From assembly GCF_000011965.2 (NCBI RefSeq), contig NC_006569.1, positions 186,001 to 250,000 of the forward strand: 64,000 bases of DNA, written 5' to 3'. This DNA is from Ruegeria pomeroyi DSS-3 (lineage in GTDB: Bacteria; Pseudomonadota; Alphaproteobacteria; Rhodobacterales; Rhodobacteraceae). Position 1 is the first letter of the stretch. Each line of letters opens with the position of its first letter. The position numbers and the translations under genes are program-made. Below, piece by piece: positions 33,548 through 42,321 of this stretch. Below the pieces are notes generated by a model, which was given only the letters and a program-made list of their open reading frames with translations, did no database searches and was not told the DNA's origin.

Positions 33548-35563
33548 CACTCGCCCTCCAGACCCTGCGGATCGCGGGCGCCGACCCGCCCGAACAGCGC
33601 ATCCGCCGCGCCAGCCACATGGGTTTCGACAAAGTCAGACATCCGCTCCAGCGGCGCCTCGGACCCGGCAAGCGAGGCGATGATGCTGCTGAGGAAACGC
33701 AGGCTGGTCTCGTCAAAGGGCTTGTCCCGCGCCCCGCGCATGTTCAGCCATTCGCGAAAGATCTGCCCCGGATCGGACAGGTCGCTCAGGCGAATGGCCG
33801 AGTGCAGCACCAGTTGGGGGTCGAGCCCGTTGATCTGGATATCCTCGCGCAAGCCGATCAACACCAGCCGCAGATTGTCCTGCCGCCCGATCTGTTCATA
33901 CAGCGTCGACAGGAATTCGCGCCCCGAGGCATCGGACAGGTCGTGCCGGTCCAGATCGTCAAGCAGGATCCAGACCATGCGGTCGCCCAGCCGGTCGCTG
34001 ACCTGCTGCATGAACTTCGACACCAGCCGTTTGACATAGGCCGGGGTGGTGGTGTCGGGTGCCTCGGGCAGGCTGGCCACCGCATCGGGGGCAAAGCTGG
34101 CCAGCGTATCGCAGGCCATGCGATAGGCATCGACCTGTACGTCGCCGGCGCGAAACACGATATGATGGTGTTCGGGCGCGGCAAAGAGCGCGCGCAGGAT
34201 CTCGACCGAAAAGCTTTTGCCCGGGCGGGTGACCGCCACCTCCTCGTGGGATTCCACATGCACGCGCAGAATGCGGCGGTCGCCCTTCCACAGCTGCTCG
34301 AGCGCGGCGATGTAATCGGCGCGGCCAAAGACCGGTCGGCGCCCGTCCAGACAGCCCCCCACCGGGCTGAGGCCGGGGATCTCGGCCAGCTTGCCCAGCA
34401 CCTCCTTGGCTGCCAGATCGGCGGCGACGGCGGTGAGCGGGACCGCCACGTTGAGCGCGGGATGATGACGGGCATCGGGCGGAGGGGTCAGGGCCTCGAG
34501 CCCCAGATAGTGCAGCGCCACCGGTTGACCATTCTGGTCCAGCGCCAGCCCGCCCGAGGAGCCACGCGCCGTAGTCGCCTGATGAAACAACCGCTGCTGG
34601 CGCGGTTGGCCATAGACCACCTTGCCGCCGGTGATCGTGTGTTCCTCCGAACCCGGATGATGCAGGATCCAAACCCCATTCGGCACGTCCTGCGTTACCC
34701 GCGCCAGATCGAACCAACCCCGTTGCAGACCCGGCGCGCCGGTCAGCCGGATCGCAGCATAGTCCCAGAACCCATCGACCGCGCGCAGCCAGGCGCGCCG
34801 CTTGGCCAGCTTGTCCCAGGCGTAATCCTCTTCCAGTTTGGGCCCGGTCTCGCTGTGGGCGATCAACCAGTCCTCGGCCACGTCGAACACCGCGCCCTTG
34901 CCCTCTTCGATGCCGGTTGTCGCGGAATAGTCGAAGCGGATCTGCAGATCGCCCGGCTCCAGCGGCAGGTCGATCATATCCTTGATCACGTGGAAATTGG
35001 TCAGCACCGTCGAAGGCCCCGATCAGAAAGCCGCTGCCGGTGACCCGGTCGCCCATCTCGTTCAGGGCCTCGACCCGGCAGAGCCGCCTGCGCCCCAGGA
35101 TGATGCCGGGCAGGATGTTGCCGGGATCGGTCCAGAACGCGGTCTCGTCGACCAGGGCTTCGGTATTGGCCCGTTGCAGCGTGGCATGGGCGCGCTTCAA
35201 CCCCAGCGCGCTGATCATCTTTTGCGCCAGTTGACGGCGATGCACCGGCAAGGGATCCGAGGCACCGATATCGAACAGGCCCGCCGACACGGCGGCGGCG
35301 AAACAGTCGGCCACCGCCTGCGGCCCGCCGAGCGCGGCCAGCGCCAGGCACAGCGCATCGCCGTCGCGGGCCGGGTTGAGCCCGCCGCCGCGCCCGGTCA
35401 CCACCATCGCATGGGCAAAGCTGACCGGTGCCCCCGGCAGACGCCTGGCGGCCAGCCAGCCATCGTACCAGCCGCGCAGCTGCGGGCGCGCAAAATGAAG
35501 CCCCCGCACCACGCCCAGCACGCAAGAGATCAGCCGTTCCTCGGTCCAGTCCTGTTCCGTCAT
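33547..35563 (-). CDS. Trypsin-like protease fused to an NTPase domain, interrupted by a frameshift
   Basis: Starting at 35563 (MTEQDWTEERL, ATGA overlap with the upstream gene), the frame has a helical domain of about 150 residues, then RVTGSGFLIGA. There it breaks at about 35008-35012. One frame away the trypsin fold continues with VLTNFHVIKDM (catalytic His), WDYAAIRL (Asp) and TTARGSSGGLALD (Ser). Removing one C from the GGGGCC at the break gives GASTVLTNFHV, a perfect family match. The rest is an NTPase-like domain with RPGKSFS and VWILLDDLDR. The break is a sequencing error, a real mutation or a recoding site; otherwise all catalytic residues are present. Confidence 0.8.
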
Positions 35564-38325
35564 TCCCCCTGCCCGTTCAGCAACCCGGTGGCAAAGGCCC
35601 CGTCGCCCATCCCCAGCACCGCCTGAATATCATGCGCCAGGTTGGTTTCCAGCGACTGCCCGCCGAAATGCAGCCCGCACAGCTGACCCGGATTGTGCAG
35701 CGACAGGATGGCCGAACCCGAGTTGCCGGGTAAGGTGGTCGCATCATGGCTGAAGGCCCAGCCGCGCGGATCGCCCGTCACCGCGCCCGGGCGCGCCTCG
35801 ATCATGCCGGGGCTGATGTATTTCACCCCGTAGCGGTCGCCATAAAGCTCGCCCAGCCGCGCCCAGAACGCCAGATAGGTATCCTGGTCCTGACGCGGGT
35901 CGGGGCCGCGCACATTGCGCGGCTCGGCCGGATAGCCGGCCACCAGAATCTTGGTCAGCGCCAGATCGGTGGTCGAGATCAGACCCCGGTCGATCGGGTC
36001 GGGCGGCGGAGCATGGCCATTGTCCGGGTCGATCCGCATCAGCGCCATGTCGAGCCGCGCCATGTTGACCGTGCGCCCGATCCGTGCCCCGCCCGCCGTC
36101 GCCACCTCGGTAAGGGTATAGCGGGTGGTCTCGTCGGCGGCGTCCGGGTCGAAGATGATCGAGACCGGAAAGCGCAGCTTGAACGGGCGCTGGCCGTTCT
36201 CCTCGGGCATCGGCTCAGCAAAGGCGTCGATCACGTGGCGGTTGGTCATCACCAACCCGTCCGCCAGCAGGAACCCGGTGCCCACATGCACCCAGACCCC
36301 TTGCGGATTGCGCGCGTCGATGCGGCCCACCGCGCGCACCAGCGGTTGCCAGCGGCTGACCGCCGTCAGCAGATCGGCCCGCCAGGTGCCCAGCAGCGGA
36401 TCGAACAGTTCGGACCCGTCCGCCTGAACCCGGATCGCAGGCCGCCCGCTGAGCTTGACCAGCGCCTCGAGCGCAAAGCCCACCTCGCCCGGGCTGAGGC
36501 GCACGTCGCGATCCGGGTCCAGATGCGATTGCACCGCCTGGCGGATCTTGTCCGCCGCTTCGGCCTGCATGTCGGTGTCGACCAGGTCGGGGGCGGACTC
36601 GGCACGGGCCTGGAACAGCTCGTTCACCGTCTCCATCACCGTGTCCAGCCCCTCGCCCCTGAGCCGGTCGACCGAGGCCTCATAGCTGAGATCGGCGGCG
36701 CTTTCGGTGGTGCCGCCGCGCCCGGCGGCCAGCCGGCGAAAGGCACGGTCCAGCGGCGCGGGCGGTGCGGCGGGGGCCAACACCAGCCCCGGCTCGCCCA
36801 GCGGCTGCCGGTCACCCAGCAGCGCAGCCAGCGCCGGAGACGGCATTTCGCGCATCGCGTTCTCGACCGTGGCCGAGGCCTCGGGCCGTTCGCGCAGCCG
36901 CCAGTCGAAGGCAAGGTATTCCGCCTCGGCCTGCAGGCCACCCGCGTCGAAATCGGCGCCGAACAGCAGTTCGGCGGGACCGGCGCTTTCGGGGGCGGCG
37001 CCGACCATGATATCGGCGGGATCAAGCGCCAGCAGCGCCTCGGCGTCAACGATGCCCGCGCCCATCTGGGAGTGATCCCACCCGGCAGGCGCATTTGCAC
37101 TCTGGCGCAGGGCGGCGCGGAACAGTTCCTGCAGCGGCAGGCCCCGGCGCCGCGCCTCTTGTCGCAGCGCGGTCCAGCCGTGATGTTCCAGCCACAGCGC
37201 CGCCACCCCCGCCGTCAGCGCCACCGCAAACGAGGTACCCTGCCCGGTATCGGTCACATCGCTCAGATCGGTCTCGCCCGGGCGGCGGCGCGCCACATGC
37301 ACATTCTCCGCCGGAGCGGCAATATCGACCTCGGGGCCCCGGCACGACCCGCGCCAGCGCCGGCCGGCATGATCCACCCCGGCCACCGCGATCACGTTGC
37401 GGTCAAAGGCGGGATAGGTGACGAAACGCACGCAATTGCCCGCCGCCGCCAGCAGGATCATGTCGGCCGAAACCGCGCGCGCCACCGCGCGGCGGATCAG
37501 CCGGGGGGCAAAGCCGCTGCCCAGGCTCATGGTCACGATCCGGCAGCCCTGTGCCCGTGCGTGGTCCAACGCGCGCGCCACCGGCGCCCAGGATCCGATC
37601 ACCACGGCGTTATTGGTGCGCAGAGGCACCAGCGAGGCGCGCGGCGCGCTGCCATTGACCCGGCCCGAGCGGCGGCTGATCACCACCGAGGCGGTGCCGG
37701 TGCCATGGCCCGGCGATCCCATCGAGGGCAACAGGGGGTCGGTCGGGTCGGGCGTGTTGTCGACAAAGTTGTATCCGCGCGCCTTGTCGACACCGTGTTT
37801 CAGCTCGTGATGGGCGGCCACGCCCGTATCGGGCTGGCCGATCCGCTGCCCGGCCCCGGTGACCCCGAACCGCGACATTGCCCGGTCGGCCTTGATCAGC
37901 CGCAGCGCCCAGTTGCGATCCGCCAGCGGCGGCGTATGCGCACGGCACAGGTCCCAGATCACATCGCCCACGTTTTCGACCGGCGGCGGCACGCTTTCGG
38001 CATCGGTAAAGGGCGGCAGGATATCAGGCGTGACCGAGACCAGATCCAGCGCCTCTTTCAGCGCAGCCGCCTCGGCAAAGAGATATCCGGGCGACTGTTC
38101 GATCGGCACGCCGGGAAACTGCAGGATCAACATGTCGTCATCGGCCTGGGTGGCAGGGAACAGATCGAACCGGTCCCCTTCCAGCAGCGCGGCGATGGCG
38201 CCGCGCGCGGCCTCGGCAGTAACCGGTTCGGGGTATTCCAGAGTAAAGGACAGGATGTCGGTGGGCAGCGCCTCCTGCCCGGTGGGCGTCGCCACCCGTG
38301 CCGCGGCTTTCAACAGGTCAAGCAT
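35560..38325 (-). CDS. Double protease: subtilisin (S8) domain followed by a trypsin-like (S1) domain
   Basis: The ATG at 38325 behind GGAGGAGACC gives 921 residues. After about 110 N-terminal residues of unknown fold comes a subtilase with Asp166 (IGQPDTGVAAHHE), His207 (GSPGHGTGTAS), the oxyanion Asn (LLAAAGNCVRF) and Ser365 (GQGTSFAVALTAGVAALW). A linker of some 250 residues leads to a trypsin-like domain with His697 (VMTNRHVID), Asp759 (LDMALMRI) and Ser869 (LPGNSGSAIL). There is no signal peptide, so both proteases appear cytoplasmic. It is the first gene of a three-gene overlapping operon with a protease-NTPase and a STAND NTPase, arguing for a regulated intracellular protease cascade. 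Confidence 0.88.
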   Translation of the reverse strand: MLDLLKAAARVATPTGQEALPTDILSFTLEYPEPVTAEAARGAIAALLEGDRFDLFPATQADDDMLILQFPGVPIEQSPGYLFAEAAALKEALDLVSVTPDILPPFTDAESVPPPVENVGDVIWDLCRAHTPPLADRNWALRLIKADRAMSRFGVTGAGQRIGQPDTGVAAHHELKHGVDKARGYNFVDNTPDPTDPLLPSMGSPGHGTGTASVVISRRSGRVNGSAPRASLVPLRTNNAVVIGSWAPVARALDHARAQGCRIVTMSLGSGFAPRLIRRAVARAVSADMILLAAAGNCVRFVTYPAFDRNVIAVAGVDHAGRRWRGSCRGPEVDIAAPAENVHVARRRPGETDLSDVTDTGQGTSFAVALTAGVAALWLEHHGWTALRQEARRRGLPLQELFRAALRQSANAPAGWDHSQMGAGIVDAEALLALDPADIMVGAAPESAGPAELLFGADFDAGGLQAEAEYLAFDWRLRERPEASATVENAMREMPSPALAALLGDRQPLGEPGLVLAPAAPPAPLDRAFRRLAAGRGGTTESAADLSYEASVDRLRGEGLDTVMETVNELFQARAESAPDLVDTDMQAEAADKIRQAVQSHLDPDRDVRLSPGEVGFALEALVKLSGRPAIRVQADGSELFDPLLGTWRADLLTAVSRWQPLVRAVGRIDARNPQGVWVHVGTGFLLADGLVMTNRHVIDAFAEPMPEENGQRPFKLRFPVSIIFDPDAADETTRYTLTEVATAGGARIGRTVNMARLDMALMRIDPDNGHAPPPDPIDRGLISTTDLALTKILVAGYPAEPRNVRGPDPRQDQDTYLAFWARLGELYGDRYGVKYISPGMIEARPGAVTGDPRGWAFSHDATTLPGNSGSAILSLHNPGQLCGLHFGGQSLETNLAHDIQAVLGMGDGAFATGLLNGQGE

Positions 38326-38493
38326 GGCGGTCTCCTCCAAATGCGAAACAGAAAATGCATATCAACTATCCCCTCAGCCTAGCACCGGCGGGCCGGAAAA
38401 AGAAGAAAAACCCTCTCGCGGTGCGGGCATATGAACGCCCGGCTTTACCTTGCGTTGTGTTCGACGCATGATGGGGCGGACGGGGCTCAGGGT

Positions 38494-38509
38494 CTTGGCA
38501 TTCGCCAAG
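38494..38509. promoter_or_regulatory. Crp/Fnr-type palindrome between the protease operon and the Crp-family gene
   Basis: CTTGGC-ATTC-GCCAAG is a perfect inverted repeat; its core TTGGC-N4-GCCAA has the spacing of Crp/Fnr-family sites. It lies 74 bases before the Crp-family start and about 170 bases before the double-protease start, in their shared promoter region. Confidence 0.6.
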
Positions 38510-38582
38510 CAAGGCAGTACTCCTCTGCCTGACTCTTTTCAGTATCCCGATTTCACCGCTCGCTCGAAAGGGAAAGCGCCGC

Positions 38583-39284
38583 ATGCGCCCCACCAGCCGA
38601 AACGCCCTCCCTCCCCTTGAAACAGTGCTTGCGGGGGTGTCGCTTCTGGCCGGGCTCGAGGCCGAGATACTGTCCCGGTTCGCCGCCGACCTGGAGCTGG
38701 TGACGGTGCATACCGGCCAGACCGTGATGGAACAGGGCGAAACCTCGACCGAGATGTATGTGGTGGTCCGGGGCCGCCTGGTCGGGCTGCTCCTGTCGCC
38801 CAACGGCAAGGAGGTCGCCTTTACCGAGATCACCGCCGGGCGCTATTTCGGAGAGTTGTCGGCGCTCGACGGGCGACCCCGCTCGCTGACCATCTCGGCT
38901 GCCGAAACCACGGTTCTGGCGCGGATGCCGGCGCAGCGCCTGCTCGACTGGATGGCGCGCGAACCCCGGCTGGCCCATAACCTGGCCATCGACCTGGCCG
39001 AGCGCAACCGGGTGCTGACCGAACGGGTGTTCGGCCTGGTGGTGCATGACGTGGACAAACGGGTGCGCGCGCTGCTGATCCAGCAGGCGCAGGCGGCGCG
39101 GCAGCTGAAACCGGGCGGCGTGCTGGATCCCAGCCCCACCCATGATGCGATCGCCAACTATATCGGCGCCACGCGAGAGGCGGTCAGCCGCGTGATGGCA
39201 CGGCTCTCTGCCGCAGGTGTCATCGAAACCGGGCGTCGGCGGCTTGAGATCGCCGATATCGAGCAGCTGTTCGAAGGGCTATGA
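38583..39284 (+). CDS. Crp/Fnr-family transcription regulator with an intact cyclic-nucleotide pocket
   Basis: The 233-residue protein has a cNMP-binding barrel whose phosphate cassette YFGELSALDGRPRSLTISA holds the Glu and Arg-Ser needed to bind cAMP or cGMP. A dimer helix follows, then a winged helix (THDAIANYIGATREAVSRVMARL). It has no Fnr-type Cys cluster, so it is a nucleotide rather than oxygen sensor. It is divergent from the protease operon and its 3' end overlaps by 6 bases the end of a class III cyclase gene, suggesting a signal-maker and signal-reader pair. Confidence 0.9.
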   Translation: MRPTSRNALPPLETVLAGVSLLAGLEAEILSRFAADLELVTVHTGQTVMEQGETSTEMYVVVRGRLVGLLLSPNGKEVAFTEITAGRYFGELSALDGRPRSLTISAAETTVLARMPAQRLLDWMAREPRLAHNLAIDLAERNRVLTERVFGLVVHDVDKRVRALLIQQAQAARQLKPGGVLDPSPTHDAIANYIGATREAVSRVMARLSAAGVIETGRRRLEIADIEQLFEGL

Positions 39285-42200
39285 TGCGCCCCAGCGCTCT
39301 TTGAGCCGCAGACATTCGGGCAGCATCCAGCGCTCGCCCGAGCGCACCGCCCGTTCCAATGACGCCAGATCGCCGCTGGGCCCGTCGCGTTGCGCCGCTT
39401 CCTCGGCCAGGGCATGGATCACCCGAAAGGTGGGTTGCAGGAACTCGAACCCCTGCGCGCCCAGAACATTGCTGCCATAGGCATATTCGGCCTGCCCCTC
39501 GTCTACCCGGCCGGCGGCGATATCGCCGATGCCGGTCAGCATCCGCGCATAGACCAGCCAGAAGGCCAGCTCTTTCTCCTGCGCCAGCTGGCGCAGCTCG
39601 CTGGCATGGATCCGGAACTGGGACCAGTCGCGCCGGATCGCCGCCGGAAAGGCCGCGCCAAAGGTCAGCGTATGGCACAACGTATGGGTCAGCTCGGTCG
39701 CGCGCGCTGCCGCCAGCGCCGCCGCGGTGGCGGCGCGCGTGGTCTCGGGCGTGCCGGTAAAGGCCTCGATCGCAGCCACGCAGCACAGCACGGTCGCATG
39801 ATTGTCGGTGGCGCCAAAGGGCCGCAACGGGTCGGCATGGCGGGCCGGGTCATAGGTGGCCAGGAACCGGTCCAGATACCCACGGGCATCGTCGAACTCG
39901 CCCCGGAACATATGGCTTGACCCCAGCATCCGGTCGAGCACCAGCGCATGCAGCCCGGTCGGGTCAGCGTGCGCGATATCGGCCAGACCGGCGGCAAATT
40001 CGTGGCCCGCGTCGATATCGCCCTGCACGCAGATGTCGATCCAGCGAAAGAACATGGTCGAAAACACCCGCTGGCTGCCGCCGGTACGCTCGATCAGCGC
40101 GTTGATCCGGTTCAGTACATCCTCACCCGCCGCGCGATAACCCTTGGCCCCGATCAGCGCCGGGAACAGCGCCAGCAGCGTGTCGGCCTCGAACTGGTCG
40201 CTCCAGTCGCCTTCGGTGGCGCCGATCCGGGGCACCAGTGCCAGCGCCCGGCGAAACAGGGCCACCGCCTCGGCATCGGCCGATTGCGCGGCGGCGGCGC
40301 GCCCGGCCTCGGCCCAAAGCTCGGCCGCGGGGCGCAGGCGCCCGGCCCGTTCCAGCTGATCGGCCATCAAGGTCGGCTCTACGGCCTGCCCCGCCGCGCG
40401 GCGCCGCGCCAGCGCCTCGGCAATGGCGGTATGGATGCGCTCGCGGTCGCGCGTCAGGATGATGTCATAGGCACAGTCCTGAAGGATCTGGTGCCGCAGG
40501 ATCAGACGGTTCTCGTGCTGGCTGTCACGGGCAAGGTGCAGCTCGGCCAGGCCCGCCGCGATCAGCTCGTCCAGCGCCTCTTCGATGGAACCCGGTCCAG
40601 ACCAGAGATCGCGCAGCAGCGGCACCGGTGCCTCGCGCCCGATGCTGGCCACCAGCCGCAGCAGCGGCCGCGCCCGCACCAGCCGCCGGATCCGTGCCTG
40701 AAGGCTTTGTTGCAGGCTGGAGGGCACCGACATATCGGGCAGGTTTTCCGCATCGACATCCTCGGGCCCGGCCAGCCGTGCCCGCATCTCCAGCGCCAGT
40801 TCCTCGGCAAAGACGGGGATGCCCTCGGCCCGCGCCACCAAGGGCGCCACCAGCGCCTCGGCGCCCTGCACGTCACCCAGCACCTCGCGCACGATGCTGT
40901 TGGTATGTTCGGGCGACATCAGACCCAAGGAGATCGGCACCAGCCCGTCGACCTTCATCAGACGTTGATCGGGCAGCGCATTGCGGGCGCTGACAATCAG
41001 CATCAGGCCCGGCGGTCGGCGCGAGGCCAACGTCAGCAGCACTTCGATGGTCGAGGGATCGGCCCATTGCAGGTCGTCGATCCACAGCACCTTGGGGCCG
41101 GATTCGGTTTGGCCGAAATGATCGGCCAGCAACCCGATCACCCGCGCCCGGCGCTGGCGCCGCTCGGCCTGGGTGGCCTTGGGCACCGCCTCCAGCTCGG
41201 CCAGCAAGGCTGTTGCGGCGGGCAGGTTGGGATCGTGATCCAATAGCAGCCGGAACGCGCCATAGGGTGTGTCGCGTCCCTGCTGGGGGCAATTGACATG
41301 GCGCACCGGGCGATCCTCGCGGCGCAACCGGTCAAGGAACTCTCCCACCAGCCGCGATTTGCCGATGCCATGCTCTCCGGCCACGGTGATCAGGTTGAAG
41401 GCGCCCATCGCCACCGCGTTCCAGCAGGCCGACAGCCGTGCCAGCTCGGACCGTCGGTTGACAAAGGGCACCCGGTTCGGACGGGCCAGCAGCGCCACGC
41501 CCAGATCGGGGGTCCGGCGCGCCTCGACCGCATAGACGGGCGCGGGCTCGTCGATCCCCTTGAGATGCCGGAGGCCGAGAAAATTCAGGTCGAAATGATG
41601 TTTGACCAAGGCCGCCGTGGTGTCCGAGACCACCACCCCGCCCGGCTGCGCTTCGGCCTGAAGCCGCGCGGCCAGGTTGACCACGGCGCCATAGGCCCGC
41701 CCGCCGCGCGCGTTCTGGCTGAGCTGCCGGTCACCGATCACCACCGGCCCCGAAGCGACCCCGACCCGCACCTGCATCGGCAGCGCGCCGGGAACAGCGA
41801 TCGCACCGACCTGCCGGCAGGATTCACAGGCGGCCATCACGCCGCGCAGCGCCGCATCCTCCAGCGCCTGCGGATAGCCGAAATAGATCAGCACACCGTC
41901 GCCGTGATACTGCGCCACATGCCCGCCATAGCGGTCCACCGCGCCATCCACGGCGCGATAGAACTCGCCCAGAAGATCGGTGAACCGCTCCTCGCCCAGC
42001 GTATGGGCAAGCTGGGTCGAGCCGACCAGATCGCAGAACACCACCGTCAGATACAACCGCTCGCTCTGATCCTCCTCGACCGGGGCGGGCGGCGCAACAA
42101 TGGATTCCGCATCGCGCATATCGGCGATGCGGGCCAGGATCTTGCGCCTGTGCCCCAGAGAAGTCACCCCGAGATCCGTCAGATCCTGATCCGACAGATG

Positions 42201-42314
42201 CTCAAGCACCTCCAGGTCGATATCGGCCTGTTCGAACCGCTCGGCGTATACCTCCAGGCCGATATCGGCCAGCCATGAGGTGACAGAGCCGATGGTTCGG
42301 GACATGTCGGTCAT
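39279..42314 (-). CDS. SAM domain, class III nucleotide cyclase and AAA/TPR ATPase fusion
   Basis: Start at 42314 (MTDMSRTIGSVTSWL) follows AAGGGAG; 42305 is an alternative. Residues 5-70 are a SAM domain (WLADIGLEVYAERFEQADID). Next is a class III cyclase with VVFCDLVGSTQLAH and the second metal site GGHVAQYHGDGVLIYFGYP. A NACHT/MalT-like ATPase follows with VAGEHGIGKSRLV (Walker A) and VLWIDDLQWAD (Walker B), then TPR-like helices to residue 1011. It probably makes cAMP or cGMP under ATPase-sensor control. It runs towards the Crp-family gene; the two stop codons interlock. Confidence 0.88.
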   Translation of the reverse strand: MTDMSRTIGSVTSWLADIGLEVYAERFEQADIDLEVLEHLSDQDLTDLGVTSLGHRRKILARIADMRDAESIVAPPAPVEEDQSERLYLTVVFCDLVGSTQLAHTLGEERFTDLLGEFYRAVDGAVDRYGGHVAQYHGDGVLIYFGYPQALEDAALRGVMAACESCRQVGAIAVPGALPMQVRVGVASGPVVIGDRQLSQNARGGRAYGAVVNLAARLQAEAQPGGVVVSDTTAALVKHHFDLNFLGLRHLKGIDEPAPVYAVEARRTPDLGVALLARPNRVPFVNRRSELARLSACWNAVAMGAFNLITVAGEHGIGKSRLVGEFLDRLRREDRPVRHVNCPQQGRDTPYGAFRLLLDHDPNLPAATALLAELEAVPKATQAERRQRRARVIGLLADHFGQTESGPKVLWIDDLQWADPSTIEVLLTLASRRPPGLMLIVSARNALPDQRLMKVDGLVPISLGLMSPEHTNSIVREVLGDVQGAEALVAPLVARAEGIPVFAEELALEMRARLAGPEDVDAENLPDMSVPSSLQQSLQARIRRLVRARPLLRLVASIGREAPVPLLRDLWSGPGSIEEALDELIAAGLAELHLARDSQHENRLILRHQILQDCAYDIILTRDRERIHTAIAEALARRRAAGQAVEPTLMADQLERAGRLRPAAELWAEAGRAAAAQSADAEAVALFRRALALVPRIGATEGDWSDQFEADTLLALFPALIGAKGYRAAGEDVLNRINALIERTGGSQRVFSTMFFRWIDICVQGDIDAGHEFAAGLADIAHADPTGLHALVLDRMLGSSHMFRGEFDDARGYLDRFLATYDPARHADPLRPFGATDNHATVLCCVAAIEAFTGTPETTRAATAAALAAARATELTHTLCHTLTFGAAFPAAIRRDWSQFRIHASELRQLAQEKELAFWLVYARMLTGIGDIAAGRVDEGQAEYAYGSNVLGAQGFEFLQPTFRVIHALAEEAAQRDGPSGDLASLERAVRSGERWMLPECLRLKERWGAS

Positions 42315-42321
42315 TTCTCCC

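Noticed and set aside
31097..34039. A 980-residue open frame opposite the STAND and protease-NTPase genes
   Set aside because: Antisense shadow; it crosses the boundary of two real genes and shows no recognisable domain.
35008..35563. Treating the upstream half of the trypsin-NTPase as a separate gene
   Set aside because: The protease fold is split mid-strand with the catalytic His just past the break, so the two halves are one gene.
35746..38382. An 878-residue open frame on the plus strand opposite the double protease
   Set aside because: It lies fully antisense to a gene with two intact catalytic triads and has a composition rich in Arg, Gln, His and Gly typical of reverse-frame shadows in GC-rich DNA.
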